In this document: piece by piece, positions 52,869 through 62,700 of the stretch
Layout: each line of letters opens with the position of its first letter
Position numbering within the stretch: position 1 is the first letter of the stretch
Position numbers and translations under genes: made by a program
NCBI RefSeq assembly: GCF_010586825.1
Contig: NZ_JAAAGB010000001.1
Span: 620,001-684,000 of the forward strand
DNA length: 64,000 nt
DNA from: Draconibacterium mangrovi
Lineage (GTDB): Bacteria; Bacteroidota; Bacteroidia; Bacteroidales; Prolixibacteraceae
Direction of reading: 5' to 3'
Notes under the pieces: generated by a model
Databases searched by the model: none
Told to the model about the DNA's origin: nothing
Seen by the model: only the letters and a program-made list of their open reading frames with translations

Positions 52869-53639
52869 ATGATTGGTAAAAGTACAACAAAACTTATTAA
52901 TTCGCTGGCTTTAAAAAAATACCGTACAAAAGAAAACTGCTTTCTTATTGAAGGGGATAAAATGGTGAAAGAAGCGCTGGATTCAGACATGAAGATCAAA
53001 CTATTAATTGTTACCGATCAATTCTTAAACCGTTTCCCGATTACACAAAACGATGCAGTAAGAATTATTGAAACGGATGCCAACGAACTAAAAAAGGTGA
53101 GCCTGTTACAACATCCGCAAAACAGCCTGGCCGTTTGTGAAATTCCTGAGAAGCCGGATTTTCCCGATTCTCTGCCCGATGGGTTATCCGTTTATCTTGA
53201 TGGAGTTCAGGACCCCGGCAACATGGGAACCATTGTGCGAATTTGCGATTGGTACGGTATTCAGCATCTTTTTTGTTCGCCCGATTCCGTTGATCTGTAC
53301 AACCCCAAAGTAATCCAGGCAAGTATGGGCTCTTTCAGCCGGATAAAACTGCATGAATGTGATTTTGAAGAACTCGCCAACTTAGCACATAAATCAGAAG
53401 CACCCTTGTTTGGTGCATTTATGAATGGCGATAACATTTACCAAAAGCAACTACCTAAACAAGCCGTGCTTGTAATGGGCAACGAAGGAAACGGAATAAG
53501 ACCTGCAGTTGAAAAACGAATAACGAACAAATTGAGCATTCCTAATTTTTCAGAAAATGAAATAAAAGCCGAATCATTAAATGTATCGGTTGCGACTGCA
53601 ATACTTTGCTCCGAATTTAAACGTGCTTATTCAAAGTGA
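52869..53639 (+). CDS. TrmH-family (SpoU) RNA 2'-O-methyltransferase
   Basis: A 256-residue SPOUT methyltransferase. An N-terminal RNA-binding domain (LINSLALKKYRTKENCFLIEGDKMVKEAL) precedes the knot domain with motif 1 DPGNMGTIVRICDWYGI, motif 2 VLVMGNEGNGIRPAV and motif 3 LSIPNFSENEIKAESLNVSVATAILCSEF, the S-adenosylmethionine-binding knot. It methylates ribose in rRNA or tRNA; RlmB-like and TrmH types cannot be separated here. Divergent from TamL with 92 bases between. Its last 13 bases overlap the end of the convergent porT gene. Confidence 0.93.
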   Translation: MIGKSTTKLINSLALKKYRTKENCFLIEGDKMVKEALDSDMKIKLLIVTDQFLNRFPITQNDAVRIIETDANELKKVSLLQHPQNSLAVCEIPEKPDFPDSLPDGLSVYLDGVQDPGNMGTIVRICDWYGIQHLFCSPDSVDLYNPKVIQASMGSFSRIKLHECDFEELANLAHKSEAPLFGAFMNGDNIYQKQLPKQAVLVMGNEGNGIRPAVEKRITNKLSIPNFSENEIKAESLNVSVATAILCSEFKRAYSK

Positions 53640-54379
53640 AATGAAAGGGTAAAAATCTTTGACCGCAGATTTTTTATCGACTGTGCGTAATATAAACGTT
53701 GTGTTGGTGCCGGAAGGTCGCCCAGCTGATCATTCAATCCAAAACTAAATTTGGCTTCCAGCGAGAACCTGAAAAATGCAAAATAATGATCCCAGCCACC
53801 ACCAACTTCCGCATAAAAACCACCGGTCTTCAACTTAATCAAGTCTTCTTGCGCGGTTCGCGAAATATCGTGTCGATAGGCTCCACCAAAAATCACATAA
53901 GGCCGGTCGTTGTTAATGCGTCGGGCCTTGTATTTTACCAATAAGGGAAAATCGAGAAAAGTAGATCGAACGGTGTAGAAAGAAAGATCTTCGTCGTAAA
54001 CATTAATATCTTTTACCGGTACATTAAAAGTTAACTGCCGTTCGCCAAACGACAAGCCCGGTAGAAAACGTAAGTTGAAATCTTTTGAAAGCCTCATACT
54101 TGTTACAATTCCAACGGTAAATCCGGGAACTAAGGTAGCCACATCTGAACGGATTTGACTATCCCAGATTATTCGATCGAGCGGATAAGGTACAAAATCA
54201 GGATTTTCGCCGATAGGATTGTAATTCACCACATTAAAATCGAGGGTATTCATCCCTATAGTAAAACCAAAATGAAAAAGTTTATCATCAAATGTAGTCA
54301 GGTAGTTAATTTTTTGCTTTTGCCCAAAAACACTACAAGCTGCAATAAGGAATATGATTGAGATTAAAACTTTTTTCAC
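53627..54379 (-). CDS. porT: PorT-like outer-membrane protein of the type IX secretion system
   Basis: A 250-residue outer-membrane beta-barrel protein with a signal peptide (MKKVLISIIFLIAACSVFGQ). The order FDDKLFHFGFTIGMNTLDF, GFTVGIVTSMRLSKDFNLRFLPGLSFGER, DFPLLVKYKARRINNDRPYVIFGGAYRHDIS and the final FTLSFHFE is the PorT pattern, an eight-stranded barrel. PorT is needed for type IX secretion in Porphyromonas and Flavobacterium, and a sorting-domain protein is encoded at 59771-63046 in this window. It follows ubiE after 59 bases; I recall porT next to ubiE in many Bacteroidota. The other T9SS genes are not in the window. Confidence 0.9.
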   Translation of the reverse strand: MKKVLISIIFLIAACSVFGQKQKINYLTTFDDKLFHFGFTIGMNTLDFNVVNYNPIGENPDFVPYPLDRIIWDSQIRSDVATLVPGFTVGIVTSMRLSKDFNLRFLPGLSFGERQLTFNVPVKDINVYDEDLSFYTVRSTFLDFPLLVKYKARRINNDRPYVIFGGAYRHDISRTAQEDLIKLKTGGFYAEVGGGWDHYFAFFRFSLEAKFSFGLNDQLGDLPAPTQRLYYAQSIKNLRSKIFTLSFHFE

Positions 54380-54438
54380 CTTCTTAAAGTTGCTTTTATG
54401 AAAAACAAAAAAACAAATAATTTATTGTTTGCTTTGTT

Positions 54439-55170
54439 TTAATTGTTGGGTTTATGTGCCATATAAATTGAGGCAATTCCAAAAGTTTGTCGATAACATT
54501 CATTCTGAACAAAACCAACATCAGCTAAAATAGTTAAAAATCTGTCACCATCAGGGAATTCATTTACCGATTCGGGCAAATAAGTATACGCCCTGCTGTC
54601 TTTCGATACCATTCGGCCAATTAAGGGCAAAATGCGCATGAAATAAAACATGTAAATCTGTTTGAAAGGGAAACTCACCGGTTTCGAAAATTCGAGAACA
54701 AAAAATACGCCTCCGGGTTTTAAAACACGTTTGATTTCGGAAAGCCCTTTTTCCAGATTTTCGAAATTACGAACGCCAAAACCAACAATGGCGGCATCAA
54801 AAGTTCCATTGCCGAAAGGCAGGTTTTCGGAATCGGCTTTTTGAAAGCTGATTTTGTCTTCCAGTTTTTTTGCCCTTATTTTTTCCCGTCCAACATTCAG
54901 CATTCCTTCTGAAATGTCGATACCGGTAACTTTTACATCGCCCAGTTTTAAAGCGGCAACAGCAAAATCGCCGGTACCCGTTGCAATATCCAGAATATTT
55001 TCGGGCTGATATGGCCGTAGTTTATTAATGGTTTTTCTGCGCCATATTTTATCAATATTCAACGATAGTACATGGTTCAGAAAATCATAACGGTGAGAGA
55101 TATTATCAAACATCTCCTCTACCTGACCTTTCTTGGATTGTTTTGATTGCTTATAAGGAAGAGCTGCCAT
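54439..55170 (-). CDS. ubiE: Demethylmenaquinone methyltransferase (UbiE/MenG)
   Basis: A 243-residue methyltransferase. Markers are MFDNISHRYDFLNHVLSLNIDKIWRRK (family signature), DIATGTGDFAVAALKLG (SAM-binding motif 1), NLPFGNGTFDAAIVGFGVRNFENLEKGLSEIKRVLKPGGVFFVLEFSKP and the C-terminal YRQTFGIASIYMAHKP. It makes menaquinone from demethylmenaquinone; Bacteroidota use menaquinone, so the MenG role applies. Its ATG overlaps the stop of the AIR-synthase-related gene by one base, and porT follows, so the three are one operon. Confidence 0.96.
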   Translation of the reverse strand: MAALPYKQSKQSKKGQVEEMFDNISHRYDFLNHVLSLNIDKIWRRKTINKLRPYQPENILDIATGTGDFAVAALKLGDVKVTGIDISEGMLNVGREKIRAKKLEDKISFQKADSENLPFGNGTFDAAIVGFGVRNFENLEKGLSEIKRVLKPGGVFFVLEFSKPVSFPFKQIYMFYFMRILPLIGRMVSKDSRAYTYLPESVNEFPDGDRFLTILADVGFVQNECYRQTFGIASIYMAHKPNN

Positions 55171-56210
55171 TAAGATCCAACCGTCATTTTATCGATGTAA
55201 CCCAACGACTGATCGTCGATTCTGATCTCTCCTTTGGTAACATGCCCTAAGGTAAAGAAAGGCACATTTATTTCCGACATTGCATCAACGAACTCATCCT
55301 CTTTGTCAGGATTTACACCAACAATTAAACGGCCCATCGATTCGCCAAAAAGGAATGCATCGTTTCTGGTCTCTGCATCTGGTGTGATATCAAATCCTAA
55401 TTCATTTGGGATGGCAGCGCGTAATAAGGTAAAGAAAAGTCCTCCTTTGCCAACCGGGCTGGCACTTTCTATCAGCTTTTTACCGATTAAGGTTTTTATT
55501 GCTTTCTGAACCGCAATTTCATCCTCGATATTAAACGCAGGTAGAGGTGACTCAGAAATACCGTGGTAAAACTCGAGATATTCCGATGAGTTGATGTCGT
55601 CGAGCGACCGGCCAATTACAAATATGTGGTTACCTTTCTTTTTAAAGCTATGGGTTATTAAATTTTCGCCTTCGGGCACCTGTGCCATAATACTGATGAT
55701 AATAGTTGGAGGCACCGGACCGTGTTCCGAGAAATGGTCAAAGCGAATTTTCCGATCAGAAATTTTAAGCCCGAACTTTGCCGCAGCATTTTCGAGGCCT
55801 TTTTTGGCACCTGAAGCAATAAACTGACCGTTTGGATCGGCAAAATCGATGTGATACAAAAATGCACTAACTGCAAAAGGCTGAGCGCCAAAACACAACA
55901 TTTTACGTGTAGCACGCGAGATTAAAATTTCGGTTGCTTTCTGAGGATCGCTTTCCAAATGGTGATGAAAAGCGTGCGTGCTCATGGCCATTCGTGTGCC
56001 ATTACCTTCCAACTCAAAAATTCCTATTTCATCGGTTTCGCTTTCACCAATTGACTCGGGCGAAATACCCTGATCGCTAAAATCATTGAAATAGTTAATG
56101 GTTGATAAGTTTGGATTAACCATTAAGGAATATACTATCTCCTCCAGGTTCTCCGGTTCAGGAATCATATCGATCGAGAACTCTTTTTCAGTCTGAACAG
56201 CATTACTCAT
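55170..56210 (-). CDS. AIR-synthase-related (PurM/PurL-like) protein
   Basis: A 346-residue protein with a single PurM-like module as in FGAM synthase and AIR synthase. Recognisable segments are NPNLSTINYFNDFSDQGISPESIG, GAKKGLENAAAKFGLKI, VPPTIIISIMAQVPEG, the ATP-domain HIFVIGRSLDDINSSEYLEFYHG, and ESASPVGKGGLFFTLLRAAIP, which aligns to the PurL HDxSDGGL motif but lacks its acidic residues. It is too short to be a full PurL. The family is known in Bacteroidota as AIR synthase-related, with no proven role. It starts the ubiE-porT operon. Confidence 0.88.
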   Translation of the reverse strand: MSNAVQTEKEFSIDMIPEPENLEEIVYSLMVNPNLSTINYFNDFSDQGISPESIGESETDEIGIFELEGNGTRMAMSTHAFHHHLESDPQKATEILISRATRKMLCFGAQPFAVSAFLYHIDFADPNGQFIASGAKKGLENAAAKFGLKISDRKIRFDHFSEHGPVPPTIIISIMAQVPEGENLITHSFKKKGNHIFVIGRSLDDINSSEYLEFYHGISESPLPAFNIEDEIAVQKAIKTLIGKKLIESASPVGKGGLFFTLLRAAIPNELGFDITPDAETRNDAFLFGESMGRLIVGVNPDKEDEFVDAMSEINVPFFTLGHVTKGEIRIDDQSLGYIDKMTVGS

Positions 56211-56427
56211 ACAGCATTTCTTTTCTTGTTAACCTTAAGCAAAGGTAATTAAGTAGCCGATTCTACCATAGATTTTAAAGTATTTTTTAACGCTAGTTGC
56301 CGTTGACATAAACCGGATATAGAATTTTTGATACATAAGTTTAAATAACCTGACAAAGGAAGACCGGTTTCATTGTCCCCTACTTTTCAAAAGCAATGTT
56401 CTGTTATTTAAAGGACAATAATTTAAT

Positions 56428-56435
56428 TAACTTTG
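56428..56435 (+). promoter_or_regulatory. Predicted -7 promoter element of the glycosyltransferase/two-component operon
   Basis: TAACTTTG, an exact TAnnTTTG, 18 bases before the ATG; the start would leave a leader of about 12 bases. No good TTTG lies 19 bases upstream. Confidence 0.5.
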
Positions 56436-56453
56436 CAGTTCAATTTCAAAAAA

Positions 56454-57164
56454 ATGTCAGAAGCTATAGTAATTACTCCGGTTAAAGATTCGTTGCACAC
56501 GACTCAACGAACAATTAAAGCTATAATGGAAGCCGGTGGCAATTTTTCGTATTATGTATTTAATGATTTTAGTCAACCCGAAACGAAACAGTATCTTGAT
56601 TCGGCGGCTAAAGAACTTGGATTCACGGTAGTTCACCTTGAAGATATTACCGATACACCGTCGCCAAACTACAAGATCGTACTGCAGAAAGCCCAGCAAC
56701 TCGCTCTCGAGGCAGGAGTTCCTTTGCTGATAATTGAATCGGACGTGGTGGTTAAAAAGGATACCATCCAATCGTTACTGGATATAATGAAAGCAGAGCA
56801 AAAACCGGGCTTGGTTGGCGCCATTACCGTTGATGAAAATGGTGATTATAATTTCCCGTATAATTTCGAAAAAATGAAAAGTGACGATGTTGTCGACACT
56901 TCGCATAGTTTAAGTTTTTGCTGTACGCTTATTTCGGTTCCTTTTCTTGAAAAATTTGATTTTAAGGAGTTAGCTAAAGATAAAGATTGGTTTGATGTTT
57001 TTATTAGCCGTCAATCGAAAAAAATTGGCTTTACCAATTACCTGGCAAAAGGTGTAAGAGTTTTGCATCTGCCCCACTCAAGCAGGCCCTGGAAAAATCT
57101 AAAATATAAAAACCCGGTGCTTTATTATTTAAAAAAGATATTTTTAAAGCGCGACAGAATTTAA
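56454..57164 (+). CDS. Glycosyltransferase family 2-like protein
   Basis: A 236-residue GT-A fold protein counted from MSEAIVITPVKDS; the seven codons before start at a TTG and overlap the promoter, so I leave them out. It has the nucleotide-sugar strand AIVITPVKDSLHTTQRTIKAI and a variant DxD-like site ESDVVVKKDT about residue 101, followed by GAITVDENGDYNFPYN and a basic C-terminus (YYLKKIFLKRDRI). It lacks membrane helices. It adds a sugar to a surface polymer or lipid; which one is unknown. The two-component genes follow with no gap, so it is the first gene of a three-gene operon. Confidence 0.85.
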   Translation: MSEAIVITPVKDSLHTTQRTIKAIMEAGGNFSYYVFNDFSQPETKQYLDSAAKELGFTVVHLEDITDTPSPNYKIVLQKAQQLALEAGVPLLIIESDVVVKKDTIQSLLDIMKAEQKPGLVGAITVDENGDYNFPYNFEKMKSDDVVDTSHSLSFCCTLISVPFLEKFDFKELAKDKDWFDVFISRQSKKIGFTNYLAKGVRVLHLPHSSRPWKNLKYKNPVLYYLKKIFLKRDRI

Positions 57165-58226
57165 ATGCGAAAACACCTGCTAAATAAACGTAACAAGATT
57201 TTCGGGCACATTCTTTTTTGGATGGCCAGCGTTGTGTTTTTGTGTTTCCTGTTTTTCATATATAGCCGCGAGTTTAATTTAACCTCCATTGCAAAATCAG
57301 TGGTTATAAACGCCGGCTTTGCGGTAGCGGTTTATCTTAACCTAAATATTCTTATCCCCCGGTTCCTGATTCGAAAACAATACATTTATTACATCTTTTG
57401 GCTGGTGGTTCTGCTTTCGTTCAGCAGTTTGTTTGTGCAGGTCCTCATTGTTTATCCTTTACGGCAATTTCTCGAAGTATCGGAACGATTACAATCATTA
57501 AGTACCGAAACCCACTCGGCCTTTTTCTTTGCCACACTTTTTTATATCGGGATAACCACATTTTTAAAGCTGTTTAAAGATTGGTTGTCGCTACAGGATT
57601 TAAACTACAAACTGGCCAAAACCGAAAAGGGGAAACTTGAAGCCGAGCTAAAATCGTTAAAAGGACAGTTAAATCCCCACTTTCTATTTAATTCGCTTAA
57701 CAACATTTACTCCTTGTCGCTTATTAACTCCGAAAAAGTTCCTGACTTAATTTTGCGTCTTTCCGACCTTATGCGTCACATTATTTACGAATCGAAGGAT
57801 AACTTTATTAGTTTGCGAAAGGAGATTGAGTTTGTGGATAATTTCATAGCACTTCAGCGAATCAGAGTAGCAGAAAATACCGCTATTAATTACGAAAAAC
57901 CAAATATTACAAACTCTTCTTACATTGCTCCGTTGCTTTTTGAACCTTTCATCGACAATGCCTTTAAACACGGTCTTCCCGGCACCGAAAATGATTATAT
58001 AAACATCTCCATAAGTACAAACGAAGACTGGTTAAATTTTAATCTTGAAAACAATTTTGCGGAGCCGGAGAATTTTGACTCAAAAAATTCCGGAATAGGA
58101 ATCGCTAACGTAAAACAACGCCTTAAACACCTATACCACGCCAACGAATATCAGCTCGATATAAAACAAGAAGAATTTACCTATTCTGTTCATTTAAGAC
58201 TAAAACTTAAAGACCATGGCAATTAA
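57165..58226 (+). CDS. LytS-type sensor histidine kinase
   Basis: A 353-residue membrane kinase. Four membrane segments lie in the first 135 residues (HILFWMASVVFLCFLFFIY, VVINAGFAVAVYLNLNI, IFWLVVLLSFSSLFVQV and FFATLFYIGITTFL), followed by a coiled coil (KLAKTEKGKLEAELKSLK). The phosphoaccepting His172 lies in QLNPHFLFNSLNNIYSL, and the ATP-binding part has LLFEPFIDNAFKHG (N box) and NSGIGIANVKQRLKHLY (G box). It lacks an obvious ligand domain outside the membrane segments. It starts right after the glycosyltransferase stop and overlaps the regulator by 11 bases. Confidence 0.95.
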   Translation: MRKHLLNKRNKIFGHILFWMASVVFLCFLFFIYSREFNLTSIAKSVVINAGFAVAVYLNLNILIPRFLIRKQYIYYIFWLVVLLSFSSLFVQVLIVYPLRQFLEVSERLQSLSTETHSAFFFATLFYIGITTFLKLFKDWLSLQDLNYKLAKTEKGKLEAELKSLKGQLNPHFLFNSLNNIYSLSLINSEKVPDLILRLSDLMRHIIYESKDNFISLRKEIEFVDNFIALQRIRVAENTAINYEKPNITNSSYIAPLLFEPFIDNAFKHGLPGTENDYINISISTNEDWLNFNLENNFAEPENFDSKNSGIGIANVKQRLKHLYHANEYQLDIKQEEFTYSVHLRLKLKDHGN

Positions 58227-58935
58227 AGCACTAATAATCGACGATGAACCCCTGGCCCAGAATGTTATCAAACAATATGCGCTAAAAATTCCTTCGCTTG
58301 ATATTGTTGGGGCATGCAACGACGCCATTTGTGCCCAGGAGTTTCTACTTAAAAATAAGGTGGATCTCCTGTTTCTTGACATTAACATGCCAAAACTTTC
58401 AGGCATTTCATTTCTTAAAAATCTGAATAAAAATGTATTAGTCATCTTTACAACGGCCTATTCGGAATATGCCCTCGAAGGTTATGAACTTAATGCTTTG
58501 GACTATCTGAAAAAGCCTTTCTCTTTTGAACGCTTTTTTAAAGCTTTTGTAAAAGCCGAAGAAATGTATTGGCTAAAAAACAAAGCCGAAAGTACATCAG
58601 AAAATGAAACAACTACAGACTTTCTGTTCATTAAATCGAACAAGAAGACGATTAAAATTAAATTTACGGATATACTTTACATCGAAGGTCTAGGCGATTA
58701 CATAAAAATACATGTTAGTGATAACAAATTTGTTACCAACCTGTCGATGAAAAAGATTCATTCACTTCTGCCCCAGGACCAATTTTATCGAACGCATAAA
58801 TCATTTATTGTTTCGGTAGACAAAATTGAATCGCTTGAAGGCAACCTGGTTTCTATTAACGGTGAGAAACTTCCTATCGGCAACAGTTACCGCCAGGACT
58901 TTTTTGCTTACATAAATAAGTTTACCGCCGATTAA
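58216..58935 (+). CDS. LytTR-family response regulator
   Basis: A 239-residue regulator. The receiver has the acidic pair in IIDDEPLAQ, the phosphoacceptor Asp55 in LLFLDINMPKLSG, and the Lys in LDYLKKPFSFERF. The C-terminal LytTR DNA-binding domain has IKFTDILYIEGLGDYIKIHVSDNK and FYRTHKSFIVSVDKIESLEGN. LytTR regulators bind direct repeats upstream of envelope or autolysis genes. It is coupled to the kinase by an 11-base overlap. Its 3' end overlaps the convergent nitroreductase gene by 4 bases. Confidence 0.96.
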   Translation: MAIKALIIDDEPLAQNVIKQYALKIPSLDIVGACNDAICAQEFLLKNKVDLLFLDINMPKLSGISFLKNLNKNVLVIFTTAYSEYALEGYELNALDYLKKPFSFERFFKAFVKAEEMYWLKNKAESTSENETTTDFLFIKSNKKTIKIKFTDILYIEGLGDYIKIHVSDNKFVTNLSMKKIHSLLPQDQFYRTHKSFIVSVDKIESLEGNLVSINGEKLPIGNSYRQDFFAYINKFTAD

Positions 58936-59675
58936 TCAGCTAAAAATCCCTGAGCTTTTATTGTTTCCAACATCTTTGCGGAAAAGAATTCATTATCCGC
59001 TTTTTTATATCTCACATCGGTAAATACCTGCGCTAATGTTTGTTTACCATTTTCGGCTACAAAAGCTTTCGACGATTCCAGACTTTCTTTAAACGCATAC
59101 AATTCGTTGATTCTCTCCTGATCATAATCCTGGTATACTTCGTCATGAATAATACCTTCTACGGGAATCCTATCTGTTAATTCCGGAGTCTCTTCAGGAT
59201 AGCCGATGGCAACAGTCGTGACAGGAAATGTTAGTTTTGGTAAACCAAGTACCTCGATGTGTTCTTTTGCATTGTAGGCTGTTGTACCCAGGTAGCAAAT
59301 TCCCAGTCCATTATTTTCGGCAGCTATACACACATTTTGTGCGGCCAGCGAAGTATCGATTACCGCATTGGTAAAAGAGATTAAATTGTTGTAGCCCGGT
59401 TGCGCTTCGTTATGCAGGCACCATTTGGAAAAACGATTAAAATCGGCTACAAAAGTGAGGAGTATCGGAGCATTTTTGGCAACAGGTTGATTAAAATGTA
59501 ATGGAAGTAGTTTTTGCTTCCTTTCAGCATCTTTAGTTACAATTACACTATACAGCTGCATATTTCCCGTTGTAGAGGCTCTTGTACCTGAGTAAATGAT
59601 ACTTTTCAACAAATCAGGATCAATTACTTTCTCCGAAAATTTCCTGATGGACACGTGCTTATTTAATAACTCCAT
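58932..59675 (-). CDS. NfsA-like nitroreductase family protein
   Basis: A 247-residue flavin enzyme. It begins LLNKHVSIRKFSEKVIDPDLLKSIIYSGTRASTTGNMQLYSVIV, which is the nitroreductase FMN-binding start (HxSxRxF), and later has NAVIDTSLAAQNVCIAAENNGLGICYLGTTAYN and LPKLTFPVTTVAIGYPEETPELTDRIP. This looks like NfsA/FRP-type NADPH oxidoreductases that reduce nitro compounds or flavin. The physiological substrate is unknown. Single gene, leftward. Confidence 0.92.
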   Translation of the reverse strand: MELLNKHVSIRKFSEKVIDPDLLKSIIYSGTRASTTGNMQLYSVIVTKDAERKQKLLPLHFNQPVAKNAPILLTFVADFNRFSKWCLHNEAQPGYNNLISFTNAVIDTSLAAQNVCIAAENNGLGICYLGTTAYNAKEHIEVLGLPKLTFPVTTVAIGYPEETPELTDRIPVEGIIHDEVYQDYDQERINELYAFKESLESSKAFVAENGKQTLAQVFTDVRYKKADNEFFSAKMLETIKAQGFLAD

Positions 59676-59722
59676 ATAACCTGTTTATTTAAGAATTACG
59701 AGATCACAAAAGTATTGAAAAT

Positions 59723-59753
59723 AAAAAAAGGGAAGCTAAAAGCTTCCCTTTTT
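59723..59753 (-). terminator. Terminator of the SprB-repeat protein gene
   Basis: On the minus strand AAAAAGGGAAGCT-TTT-AGCTTCCCTTTTT (13-bp perfect stem, 3-base loop) with seven T in total; 17 bases after the stop codon. Confidence 0.94.
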
Positions 59754-59770
59754 AATCAATCAATTCGGTA

Positions 59771-62700
59771 TTATCTTTTAATCAATCTTACTGATTTAAC
59801 AATTTCGCCATCAGCGGTTAATGTGATTATATAAACACCGGCATTCAGATTTCCGGTAGGTATTTCATAATCCGGAGATTCAATATCAAGCACACGTTGA
59901 CCAGCAATGTTGGAAATAACTACACGGTCAAGTTCTGTTGCCATGTCAATTCTAATGAACTCATTAAATGGGTTAGGATAAACTTTAAAGTCAGCAACTT
60001 TAAAATCAGGTTCAGTTCCCAACGGATAATCGTCACCTGTTGTGAACGACCAGTTTCCTGTAACTCCATCCCAGGCCATTCCGTCGCCCATAACAATACC
60101 GCTATCGACAGAAACGGTATAAGTAGTGTTAATTGCCAGGGCACCAAGTACCAAATAATCGTAGTCAATTGTAATTGTATTTCCATCAACCATATCAGCT
60201 GTAATTGGTATTACAAGCGTAGCTTCAGTTGAGTCTACTGCTGTTACAGTTAGGAATCCACTTACTGATTCGTTAAATGTAATCGGAACCTCATTAGTAA
60301 AAACAATTGTAAAGACGGCATGATTTGTTTCTATTGTAACACCATTCGGACTTACAGAGTCAAGAACAGGCATTGCTCTTTCTCTGGCATCAAGTGTTAA
60401 AACCACTTCTTCAACGCATGCTGCCTCAATGTCATTATATAACATATGACTTGTTTGGCCTTCAACTTCAGCTACCAGCATCGTATCAATTGTACCGTAC
60501 ACAAACTGTGTTGTATCGCCAACATAAACGCTTAGCAAGGTGTCCATGCTTATTGGGTAAGCTAACTCCAATAAAGTATCCGTCATGCAACCATGTGCAT
60601 CCGTTACACTAATATCGTGAACTCCTCCGCCTAAACTTAATTCTGTTCCGGTGGTTGCTTCGCCGTTAAGCATGAAAGTATAAGGAGCAACACCCCCTGC
60701 AGCGGCAAGAGTAATACCTGTTGTACAGCCATCAACACTGCCTTCTGTAACGGTTAATTCAAGTGGAGTTACCTGATCGAATTTCATCGTTTGAATAACA
60801 GCCTCACAGCCTTTATCATCAACAACAGTAAATTGATAAAAAATATCATTACCATCAGAACTGAAGGCAAACTTCTGGTCTAATTTTATTGGTTCGTTAA
60901 ACCATGCTGATGTATCGGTATAATCACCAGCTGCTGTTTCAATTTTTTGCCAAAGCACCTGGTACATTCTACCCTCTTCAAAAGCTACTTCAACCCATGC
61001 TGAAGCCATTGTATCATCAGAACAAGTAACATCAGAAAGTACAAATTCAATTGGAGGCACAGGATCAATAGTGATTACATTAGAAGTATCGGTACATCCA
61101 TTGGCGTCCTTCACAATAACAAAGTAGTCATTATCAATTGCTACCAAAAATGAATTAGATGTCTGAAAATCTGTCTTAAGAACTGAATTCTGCCAAAGCT
61201 GGTACATAAAACCTGTGCCTTCAGTACCTCCGCTAACTGCTGTTTCGATATAACCAATGTTATCTCCCGGACATGTAAATTCACCTTCGGCTTTATCAAG
61301 AAGCGCTTCTAAAACCTGAGGCTCTGTAAAAGTAACCGTATCACGTCCTACACATCCATTTTCATCTGTAACAACAATATAGTATGTACCGGCACCCAGG
61401 TTGGCAAGAGTATTTGTTTCATCATCGTTAATCGTCACTGTATAAACAGGATTTTCAACAACTACTCCATCCTTATAAATCATTACATCATCAGCGTTTA
61501 CACTGATACTTCCGGTTAAATCGCCGTTACAAGCCGGCGCATTCATTACAGTCACGTCAACAACAACTTCCATTACCGGTTTTTGAATTTCTACGTTCCA
61601 GGCATCGACCGAACTTCCAAGATCATCCTCTTCTCCTCCAATCACACATCCGTTGGCATCCATTGCCCAAACAAAATATGTTCCGGGTTCAGTAACCGTA
61701 AAAATACTGTCTGTTTGCCAAGCTGAACTATCTGCATCCGGTACGGTAATATATTCGGGTAATTTAGACAACTCCGCGAAATACTTATAACCACCTGCTC
61801 CGCCAGATACCTGCACCGAAAATTTACCATCTTCTATACATACTATATCTTGTATATGCGTAGTATTTAACATTAATGCTGTTGGTTCTTCAACCATTAT
61901 ATCATCAATAGAAAAGTCGCAACCAGCCGCGTCTTCAATTCTAACACTGTAAGTGCCGGCCACCAGACCTGTAAAAGTGTTTACACCAGCCGCATCGTAA
62001 GCCATATCTGCAGTAACTGTACCTGTTAAGTACAAATGGTATGGTGCAACACCTCCGGTAACTTCGCTTATCATGATTTCGCCATTGGCACCGCCGTTAC
62101 ACAATACGTTTTTGGTAACAGTAGCTATACCCGAGATTGCCGCAGGAGCAGTTATTACCGCTGTTGCGAATCCTTCGCAGGAATTGTCTACTCCCCAGTT
62201 TTCAATAACTTTTACGTTATAAGTACCGGCGGGTAAATCAGTATAGGTAACAGAAGGCCCACTAATATTGGAACTCCATAACTCGTCGTTTACATATACA
62301 TTATAATCGACTGGATATGCCCCCAAATGACCTCCGGAAATTGTTACAGTGAACGCTCCATCGGGACTACATACACTATTAACATTATCAACGGCTGTTG
62401 TTACAGCGACAGGTGCCGGCTCACTGATGATGAAAGTTACACTCTCGGTTGTACAATCCGGAGCCAAAGCGTCGCGAACCTGAATCACATATTCTCCTGC
62501 CTCGGTAACAACGATATCTTTATAATCGGAACCATCAGGGAAATCTCTCCAGTTATTGTTATTAATCTTGAACTGGTATGTCCCGCTACCTCCTGCAGCC
62601 CAGATCTCAATTAAACCATCACTTGCCCCATTACACGACATATCTTCAAAGTTATGGTTGCTGATAACCACCGCGTCACCTGGTGCAGCTCCAGCTACAT

